Shown: in pieces, positions 55,696 through 64,000 of the stretch
Layout: each line of letters begins with the position of its first letter
Position numbering within the stretch: the stretch's first letter is position 1
NCBI GenBank assembly: GCA_024741835.1
Contig: JAENRP010000017.1
Span: 171,779 to 235,778, forward strand
DNA from: Diplocarpon mali
Lineage: Eukaryota; Ascomycota; Leotiomycetes; Helotiales; Drepanopezizaceae
Direction of reading: 5' to 3'
DNA length: 64,000 nucleotides
Translations under genes and position numbers: made by a program
The notes under the pieces: model-generated
The model's database searches: none
What the model was told of the DNA's origin: nothing
Seen by the model: only the letters and a program-made list of their open reading frames with translations

Positions 55696-57165
55696 TTTAA
55701 AGTTATTGTGTTTCTTGATATGAAAGCGCTGATGCTGTAGTAGATTGTAGGATGAAAGAATCAGAGAAGGGTAGGGGTCGTCTTTATAGCACTCAAAGTG
55801 ATGATTGCTCAATATAAATCATCACGTAACACTTCGCCTTCTAAGCTTGTGACCGCTGAGGATCTACAGACTGCATAGCCGGTTTGTGGCGCACTTCGTA
55901 TTCAGACGAGCCATTCTCGAAACAGACAATGATTCAGTCCAAAGCAGGATATCAATTTGCGGTGAGACTGTAATAAACAGATGCCTATGTTTGTAATTGT
56001 TCTTGTGATCTTACGTATAGTTCGTAGTAGTGCAACAGTGTAGAGTGTAAGCAAATATGGCTTTGAAGCCATAGACTGATGGATAAAATATCTCCCTCTT
56101 CTTGAATTTCAAGATGGATAGACAGCTGATTTATATGGTGACGCTGCCCTGCTCAGCTGCTGCTCAGCTGCTGGACAGATCCAGGAAGATAGGAGGTACC
56201 TGTCTAAAGTCTGGGTTTGTGAGAGGGTTTTTGCTGGTGAGTACAACACCAACCTTGCCGGTTCATTCGCAGAGATCGAACTAGATGCCGTTCCAACCAT
56301 AATTTGTGAGTCGATACAGATAATGTGTCACCCCAGAGCTCCAATTTGCCCGAGAATAGTCTAAGGGAGAAGGGGTTGATGTGGCAACCCAAATGATGAA
56401 TCTATATACATTTCCGGTTCGTACTCGATTCAACACCCGTGGGCAATCCATTTGCCTGATGGGAATGATGTAGATTTAGTGTTCAGCGAGGTTGTTGTGT
56501 TCGCTCATCCGGGGGGAGAAGTGGACCCTGACTTGCTTGGTCAGACAACATAGCAGAATGTAGCCGTTGCTTCGGAGCAGCAGAGTGCAATAATGTTATA
56601 TCATGTTGGTAAGAAGAAGGGTGGGGAAAAAGGAATACTCTCGCAATCGTGTAGGACCAAAGGTGAGATCCAGGCTTCTCTCTTGAATAAACAAAAACAT
56701 TGAACGATGCTGTGCACGTGACACGTGGAAACCAAGGAATAAACTGGCACGTGCACGAGTACTATCGGCTCGGCCGATGACGCTTGAAAAAATAGGCATT
56801 GTCGGCGCTCGCGTAAATCCCCACCCCTGTGGTGGAGAGGAGAATAGATCACAAGCAAAAAAGGTCTTCCGCTCCCCCTTCACAACATTGTACAACTTTC
56901 AACACACTCCTTCGCACACCTCTCTACAAGAATAATATATCCCACTTCGTGCTCTCTTGCGACTGACGACCTGCAACTTGTATCCTGCTTCCACTCTCGA
57001 CAATCCGCGTCGCGATTCCCATCGACCCCGAGGCCTTATCACCCGAGCAAATCAGCAGAACCCGCACGCGACCGTAGAGAGTAACACACCAAGTACCCTC
57101 GAACCCACGCTCTCACTATACAACGACCAGACGACGCTCTGCGCAGCGTCTAATGCCAATATAAC
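55696..57165. other. Intergenic between divergent genes
   Basis: About 1.5 kb between the secreted protein and MDM34. No supported gene; frames at 56596-56895 (minus) and 56957-57196 (plus) lack domains. The stretch from about 56880 is CT- and A-rich, as in fungal 5' untranslated regions, and leads into the MDM34 start. Confidence 0.55.
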
Positions 57166-59049
57166 ATGGCTTTCAATTTCAACTGGTCGCCGTTGACGGC
57201 AGATGCGGATTTCTACAAGAGGGCCCAGGAGATGCTCACGACTGCCCTTAATAAGTCACCAAAACCCCCCATCATCGTCGACGACATTCTGGTCAATGAA
57301 TTGAACCTGGGCAGCGTGCCTCCGGAATTGGAGATACTGGAGATCGGGGATCTGGCAGAGGACAGGTTCCGAGGAATCTTCAAGATGTGCTATTCAGGAG
57401 ATTCCTTTTTGACCCTCAAAACTAGGGTCCAAGTACGTCGCACCAGCCAGCCCTTCCCCTATTCTTTCAGGAACCTCCCTTTTTCGATGCGCTGGCTTTG
57501 CAGACCTTTGCGCGTATGGATGCGCGCGCGCGGACTCGTGGTATCCCTGGATGTGGTATAACAGAGGCTAATATATCAACAACAGGCGAACCCCCTGAAT
57601 ACATACTTGTTTTCCAAGCCATCTTTCACGTCACCACAGCCCCTCGCGGCCTCTTCCGGTCTGACCATTCCTCTGCAGATTACTTTGTCAGAGATTAAGT
57701 TGTCGGCATTTATCATATTGGTCTTTTCGAGGCAGAAAGGTTTGACGCTTGTGTTCCGAAATGATCCGCTCGAATCGCTCAAAGTGTCGTCGACATTCGA
57801 CTCTATACCTTTTGTTCGAGATTACTTGCAGAAGGAAATAGAGAAGCAGCTGCGGACTCTGATGATGGACGAATTGCCTGCAATAATCCATAAGCTTTCG
57901 TTGAGACTGTGGTGTCCGGAATACAGAGCAAAGGAGGAGGAGGAGCTTGCACAAACTGGGAAACCGGACATTGAGGAGGGCGCAGTCGACCCGTTCGCGA
58001 GTCCCCCACAGGACGCCGTGGATTCAAGGGGAAACGTTCTGGATTCAAGCGAAATATCATCACTGTCCCTGGACGGCGGCTCGGAGTTCCATTCATTGTT
58101 TTCCCAGAAGAACCTGCTTCGCTTGGCCGCTCTCACGGACTCGCATCGGACCTTATCTCTCTTTACCCCTTCCATTAGAGATGCGGTGTTCCGGGCCTGG
58201 GCAGGACCATCGGAGCGTAATGAGTCTGCCGGTGCTTCGACCCCGGCAACACCAAGCCTAATAAGATCACACTCAGCCTTGGGCAGCACTAGCACGACTT
58301 ATACGTTTACGAACAGAAGTTCAGATGATGGAAATGGCAACCTCCCATCTAGACCATCTCTTGTGAGTATGCACTCCGCAACCACTGGACTTGGTCTTGG
58401 TGCTGGTAGACATCCACAGTCGCACAAGCGCAAGAAGAAGACCCGCATTGTTAATCTTCGAACACCCAAGACTTCTGATGATATCAGCGAGTCCGGAGAT
58501 AGCGAGACTGCCTCTACTGTGACAGCCTCGGAACCTATGATGTCTCCGCGCATCTCAGAAGAGCCGGAAGACAACATCATCGAGCCTCCGCACTCTCCTT
58601 CGCACCGAGTCCGCTTCCGAACAAGCAGTGTCGATCTTGCCGGGTCACCAAGGAAGCCGCGAGCTTCACATCCTCGCCCAGCATTGAACTTGAATACAAG
58701 CGCAACTCTTCCCGACCAAGCCATCTCGGACTCCACGTCAACAGCAGAACACCAGGAGCCATCGCGTCCCATCATGAATCGCGAGTACAGACCGGCGTTC
58801 CCAAGTTTCGGCCCTTACCCGGCAGAAAAATCTACCGCGCCATGCCCATACCCAGCATCGCTGTCGTCTGATAACCCCTCTACAGTAGGAGGCATCCTCG
58901 AGCAAGCCTGGGTCATGAAGATGGCGGGCGAGATTGCCCGCCGTGCACATGATGACAAAGCCGCGCGGCAGGAATTCTGGTCTCAGCCCCGTAGCGAGAG
59001 AGAAGACACTCCGCCTCCGGCATACCAAGCGAAATCCCATCACCCATAG
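57166..59049 (+). CDS. MDM34: ERMES subunit MDM34
   Basis: Outer mitochondrial membrane subunit of the ER-mitochondria encounter structure, which tethers the organelles and moves phospholipids with Mmm1, Mdm10 and Mdm12. Two exons (57166..57432 and 57586..59049) around a 153 bp intron join in frame to 576 residues. The N-terminus [10 protein letters not shown] is the family signature. Residues ~1-195 are the SMP lipid-binding domain with [27 protein letters not shown] and the [26 protein letters not shown] strands. The middle is Ser/Pro-rich and disordered, with a [12 protein letters not shown] basic patch. The end has the conserved [19 protein letters not shown] helix. Typical fungal MDM34 in length and order. 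Confidence 0.95.
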
Positions 59050-60222
59050 ATCCTTTTAGTCAGATCTTCTTTGTCGTTCAAACAGATATTGGACATGTTC
59101 GGAGTTGGAGAGTATCACTACAGCCCCTTTTTATGGATTGTTTTAGCGTTTCTAGCGTGGTCTCCGAGAAGCCTGGTAATTCGAAATATTCATCTACTGG
59201 AATGGATGGGCTGAACTGGTCTGGCGGCTGTTAATGGCTGTGTGAGGCCTGTGCAATATGTGTATTTGGGAACCTGGGACGGACGGGGCGGCTTTGGCAG
59301 AGTGCGGGATGTATCAAAATGGCGAAGTGATGGAAGAGACGGGAGGAGAAACACAGTGCTGTATACTACTGTACGGAGTACACACTCTCGGGAACGGAAT
59401 GGATGGGTTTGAATCTCTCGTACTCATCCTCATCTCTGAACTTTCCCCATATATTCAGACCTCCTAGCAAGTAGGATGCGAGTGGTTTAAGCTATGTCTA
59501 CCTTGGTTATACCTGCAATCTTCCCTGAAAAGGGAAAAAAGGTAAGTATCAATACACATAGCGATACTAAGCTCAAGCATATCCTTCGCCCGTACACTGG
59601 TTACTCCTATTTAGGTTCCACCAAAATATAATAATCCCACAGCTAAGAAGATAACTAGAACAATGATCTACCATACGTAAAATTAATAGATTCTTTCTTC
59701 TATTTCACCTTAAACAAAACTCTAATATATTGACTTGAAGCTTGATAGTCCCAGGTTTCGAACGTTTCACTTGCATCGCTTGTGCGCTCTTTTCCTCACT
59801 TCTTGAACGTACGTATGCTTTAGGCTAGAATCCATAAAGTTCACGAATCCCGGCTGAGGAGCTTGAGTGCGGCTACCTATAGCTGAATCTTCGCATTATT
59901 ATCGATACGCGTCAATTCAAACTGTTCGGTATTTCTCCGATCAATCCGGCTTTGTCTCCCAAGGTCGTGAGGTTCAAGTCCGATCATCACGATCATGAGG
60001 CTCCCCAATTTTTAAGGTTTCAACCTCAACTTGGTACCTACTATGGACTTCGATCTGCTTCCATTCCACCTCTGCGATACAGCAGGCCAGAGAACTCTCC
60101 ACTCCTCTTTAAACCTTCTTCTACCGCGTCTGAAACCCAACCCGAACTCAAATTCAAGATATCGCAACGATCGCCCTCGTCAAAGAGAAAAAAGGAGTGG
60201 CAAAGCAAAAGCCGAAGCAAAA
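59050..60222. other. Intergenic, no supported gene
   Basis: About 1.2 kb between MDM34 and the DUF1993 gene. It holds no domain-bearing frame. A B-box-like GGTTCAAGTCC near 59970 was checked as a possible tRNA and does not fold as one. Confidence 0.6.
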
Positions 60223-61100
60223 ATGCCCATCTCCTTGTACGAACTCACCATTCCCGTCTTCCTCAAGAACCTCCGCATCCTCTCCAAGCTCCTCGACCGC
60301 GGTCTAGAGCACGTGAAGGATGAGAGCAACGACTTGACGGAGGAGATACTCGTCAGCGCGAGGCTTATCGCCAATATGGAGGCCTTCGCGTACCAGGGTA
60401 TATTTATATCCTCTCCCTCTCCGCTCACATGTCGTCACGTTCCCTGTCTTTGGTTTCGCTTCGTATGATCGAGATAGCATCTCCACCCCATAGCATATAA
60501 ACCGTCCGGATTGATCTCCCCTCCCAGTACCTCGCTGACAGCAAGCCCCAGTCCAGAGCGTCTCGCGCACCGCCACGAGCTTCCTCTCCAACGTCGGCAA
60601 GCTCGACGTCCCTGTCTGGGAGGACAGCGAGAAGACGGTGGCCGAGCTGCAGGCGCGCCTCCAGAAAACCGTCGCCCTGCTCGAGACGGTCAGGCCGGAG
60701 GATGTTGATGCTGGGGAGCAGAGGCCGGCGGCGCTGCAGACCAAGTCTGGGGAGTTGAAGTACGAGACGGGGATTAGTGAGTTTCTTTCCGTTTTCTCTC
60801 TTCTCTTTTCTCTCTTCTCCTCTTTCTTCTTCTTCTCCTTCTCCTAGTGACCCTGGGAGTGAGGAGATACACATGGCTCCGCAACAACCCCATCCATTCC
60901 CATCCCTGCAAAACCCCTAATCTGCAAACCCGAACCCTTAGATCTCCACAGCGCACAGAGACTGACAAAACCCCACCTCCCAAGGCTACGCCCTCGAGCT
61001 CGCCCTCCCGAACTTCTTCTTCCACTTCGTGACCGCGTACGGCCTGCTGCGCAAGGAGGGCGTCGAGATCGGGAAGGCTCACTACCTGGGTATGAAGTAG
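60223..61100 (+). CDS. DUF1993 family protein
   Basis: Three exons (60223..60397, 60552..60776, 60985..61100) with introns of 154 and 208 bp join in frame to 171 residues, the normal length of the DUF1993 (PF09351) family. It starts MPISLYELTIPVFLKNLRIL, as most members do, continues with an alpha-helical bundle (ARLIANMEAFAYQVQSVSR, LQARLQKTVALLETV) and ends with the conserved ALPNFFFHFVTAYGLLRKEGVEIGKAHYLG. The family resembles DinB-like four-helix bundles; no metal-binding set is obvious here and the reaction is unknown. An upstream in-frame ATG at 60031 is less likely. Both introns are longer than most in this window. Confidence 0.87.
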
Positions 61101-61936
61101 GCTTTCTTCCCCCTCCCTCCCTGGCTTCGATCGGCATGGGGAGGGAAAGTAGTCGAAATGAGAGGAATGGAGAATCGATGGCTTGAATTTTGACACGATG
61201 CCCACGTGCCTCTACTTCTTCGCTCCGAGGTAATAGAATAAATGGTTTGGGAACAGAAGTTAAAGTAGAAGCAGGCGCCGGGTGAGACTACACTTCACTG
61301 CACAGTGAGTAGAGAGGCTGGACGTCCGCCAAGGCATCTTTTACGTTGGGGAGTTTAGCTCTAGATACAAGTACCAATAAAGACGGCTGTAAAAGGCACA
61401 GATCTCAAAGCTACAGCGGCAGAAGAGGAGGATGAGAAAATGTGTGTTTCTGCGGCGTACAAACAAACAGTACTCATTCCCTAGCCAGCATCTACTCTCA
61501 CCCATGCGCCTTTGAAATCCCAAGACCAACACCGAGACCCAGACCCAGACCAAGCGCTTCAGCTTCAGCGTCAGCTACTACTGCTAGATGAGCTCCAAAT
61601 ATCAACGCGCTCTTCCCATGGTATACGCCTCAAGAGACTGAATCGACAGCAGGTAATCATAATCACGCGTTCCCTCACGTCTAGGTCACGGCCCGAGATA
61701 CTCTCTAGGAGACGTTCGAGAGCAGGGCCAGCGACGCAGCTGGATTTTGCAGGGCTTGATATCTCGTGTTGGGTGACGCCGCGTACATCTTTTTCCCTGC
61801 GCTTGTTGAGTACGGCATCTCGCACAGCCAGGCCTGCGGAAAATGGCTTTGGATATCAAGTCTGTTAGCTGATTACGCGCCCCCCCCCCCCCAATCCATG
61901 TCTACCCATTTTGGCAGAATACCACGCAGCACAATC
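61101..61936. other. Intergenic, convergent ends
   Basis: About 0.8 kb between the stop codons of the DUF1993 gene and the VPS62-like gene. Nothing coding was supported. A poly-C tract lies at about 61880-61891. Confidence 0.6.
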
Positions 61937-63239
61937 TTACTTTCGATCCTTCACAACACACTCCCTCGTCGGCGGGCACACGTCTACCCTATCCAGATGC
62001 TTATCCAACGGGCCCTTAGGCCCCGGGATCCACTTCAAATACCCGTGAAACTCCTCCTGGCCCTCCCTCTCCAGCGGGAACTGGTCATCCCCCCAGTGGC
62101 CCTCAAAATACAGCCAGTTGACCGGAGTCCTCTCCACTGACGGGGTGAACATCTTCTTCTCCTTGTCAAACGCGTAGTAGTACGCCTCGAGCGTCGGGTC
62201 CCACAGTCTGCCTTGCTGGGTACGGTCGTGCACGATGTGTGCTGGGATGAACCTATCTGGGGCTCGTTAGTAAACGTGCAGGAAGAGCACAAGAGCATGG
62301 TACAGGTGTTGTGGAAGTCGAGATTACCGGCGACTGCGTAGTTGGCGTGCGAGCCTTTCGCGCTGAACGACACGGGGCGCCTGCCGATCTTCTGGACGGC
62401 TGAGTAGGTATACGCAAATCCAAACTCGTGCTGTGAGAACCAGACTGCGGTTGGGGTGCCGTTTTGAAAGCGTACCATGTTGTGCTCCCTGGATTCGTGT
62501 TAGTAGAGGTGGGAACGGGAACATGGGGAAGGGCGTTAGGTAGCGTTTACCAGTCTCCTAAGTGATTTCCAGCTTGGTAGCTCAGGAGCGATGGCCCATC
62601 GTTGAATGTGTAGAAATACATGTAGAAAGCATCAACGAGACCATTGCCTTTCTCCACGACTATGACTGCGCAGCTCTTCGCGCCGGTCGTAGCAAGGGTT
62701 TTGGGATCAGGTGCTTGGCCTTTCAGGAACTCAGGAAGCTTAATGAGATCTTCCTTTGAAGAGAGGAAGACGCTATCTCCCCCGAGATCATTTAGAGAGT
62801 TTAGGTTGTCGAGGGTCAGCGGACTTGGTGCACCTGCGACAGCCGTGAAATTGACGGCTGGGTTTGTGTTGGCGATATGTTTTGCCAGATCACTAGGGTT
62901 ATATGCATCCTCATTATGCATAAACACATATGGGGCTATGGGGCGTCAGCATATATGAATCCCAGATTGGCTGGAGGGTCTGTACGTACCGTATTGGAGG
63001 ACATAGTCTGGTATTGAGGTCCCGTTAAGACTCTTCGCAAGTCCTGCTCGTAAATTCAGAGACTCCTCCGGGATAGGATATGCTATCTGCTCATCTACAT
63101 TCCGGTACGCCGCCACCGATAACCCCAGAACGAAGAGAATCAGAATGACGAAAAGAAGCTGATAGCACGTGATCATGAGCCTCTTTCTATGTCTTGATTT
63201 TTGAGGGATGAAGGGGGCTGACCTTGATCTTCGAGACAT
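61937..63239 (-). CDS. VPS62-like (DUF946) membrane-anchored protein
   Basis: Member of the Vps62/DUF946 family; in yeast VPS62 affects cytoplasm-to-vacuole targeting, but the molecular role is unknown. Four exons (62990..63239, 62551..62935, 62304..62488, 61937..62256) join in frame to 379 residues from the ATG at 63239. The N-terminus is basic (MSRRSRSAPFIPQKSRHRKR), followed by a membrane segment QLLFVILILFVLGLSVAAY, so this is a signal-anchor protein with most of its mass in the lumen or outside. Family blocks are YAPYVFMHNEDAYNPSD, AFYMYFYTFNDG, GNHLGDWEHNMVRF, FSAKGSHANYA and DRTQQGRLWDPTLEAYYY. An upstream ATG at 63414 opens an acidic frame that might be spliced on at about 63235 or 63225, giving a longer cytosolic tail; the splice sites there are poor. 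Confidence 0.85.
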
Positions 63240-64000
63240 TTCCTAGGAAGATTCGTATCCGCGAAGGTATCCAGCGCGTCAAAATGCTAGATGTGCCTGA
63301 CCTGGACTTTGTAGGTGTGGCGCCAGGTAGGAAGGCATCATTTTCAAGGTCACCCAGCTCCACGTCGTCGTGCGTTTCTTCATTGCGGTCGTCCATAGTT
63401 CTCAGGATCGCCATTCTTCCAATAGAGGTTTTCACAATACGCGACTCTTGTCGATGCTCTGATGAATCCTAGAGATGCTGCTTTAGAAGGCTGATACTGA
63501 AGATATGGCGCATCTTGGGGCACAGGATATTCGGAAGCCTCGAATAATTCTCAATGCACGAAGATAAAATGCTTGTAAGGTTATAAGTTAGTCTTGAGGG
63601 TCATGGCCGGCAAAGGTGAAGGAGGCAACACGTTGTAAGATGGGATTCACAATCGCTTCGCCAAGTCATTCTGCCATATACGCTGCTGAGTAAGCAATGT
63701 GATAAATAGATGCCAGCTAGCACTTTCTTGTCTCAAATTTTTCACTGTTCATCGTCTCATACTTTGAGGGCATGTATTGATTTATCCAGTCCAATGCTAG
63801 CAAAAAAATTTTTTTTTGAAAACCATGGAACATTCGAACAATTTGAAGTGCGTACATATCCAGGTTAGCTCTTAGGGATGTCGTTTCTGTTGATCGATGT
63901 GATAGATGATTGTAAAATGAAAGGAAAAATTTTACAAACCTCCTCATCCCTCTTCACCCAAGACTCCATAAATGTCCAAACGCACAAAAACTTGAGTCAT
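63240..64000. other. Upstream of the VPS62-like gene; no other gene seen
   Basis: Contains the possible alternative first exon of the VPS62-like gene (63226..63414, acidic, DDVELGDLENDAFLPG). The remaining ~590 bp is AT-rich sequence with no frame carrying a recognised domain. Confidence 0.5.

Noticed and set aside
58299..58775. 158-codon minus-strand frame opposite MDM34
   Set aside because: Complement of the low-complexity Ser/Pro region of MDM34; no domain.
59900..60000. Possible tRNA with a B-box-like GGTTCAAGTCC
   Set aside because: T-stem and acceptor stem do not pair and no A-box lies at the right distance.
1..64000. CRISPR arrays, bacterial operons, integrons or phage
   Set aside because: No direct-repeat/spacer array or bacterial gene organisation; all genes show fungal introns or families.

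Overview
The window is nuclear DNA of a filamentous ascomycete. The evidence is many short introns of about 46 to 210 bp with GT..AG borders and CTAAC-type branch sites, separate divergent and convergent genes rather than operons, ERMES and peroxisomal genes of fungal type, a Copia gag relic whose internal stops are all TAA/TAG, and sharp alternation of GC-rich satellite DNA, AT-rich gene-poor DNA and ordinary gene blocks. The gene set would fit a leotiomycete, but that is inference; no rRNA or other lineage marker is present.

Layout. Bases 1-5600 are a GC-rich, satellite-packed block with no believable gene; it holds two diverged copies of a segment with a GA microsatellite and an AT-rich minisatellite. 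Bases 5638-9793 hold a divergent pair for peroxisomal fatty-acid breakdown: a 3-ketoacyl-CoA thiolase (PTS2 signal) and a fatty acyl-CoA synthetase of the FAT1/FATP type (PTS1 signal -AKL). Bases 9794-16000 are an AT-rich gene desert. Bases 11575-22875 are bracketed by two inverted, diverged copies of a ~0.9 kb repeat. Inside this bracket lie an unknown 462-residue protein, a gag-only LTR element with internal inverted repeats, and a DUF4188 protein.

From 23.8 kb the window is ordinary gene-bearing sequence: PIK1 (PI 4-kinase), a 1624-residue unknown protein, DBP9 (ribosome-biogenesis helicase), a CCDC47-like ER protein divergent from a haspin-like histone kinase, a HET-like membrane protein, a FUN26-type nucleoside transporter, a doubtful orphan locus near 52.6 kb, a small secreted protein, MDM34 (ERMES), a DUF1993 protein and a VPS62-like membrane protein.

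For the multi-exon genes, exon joins were worked out by hand from splice sites, reading phase and recognisable protein motifs, and every join given keeps frame. The thiolase/synthetase pair is the only neighbouring set with a shared pathway. The items most worth following up are the gag-only LTR element with foldback arms, the inverted repeat bracket, the HET-like membrane protein, the 1624-residue orphan and the haspin gene with an apparent GC-AG intron.
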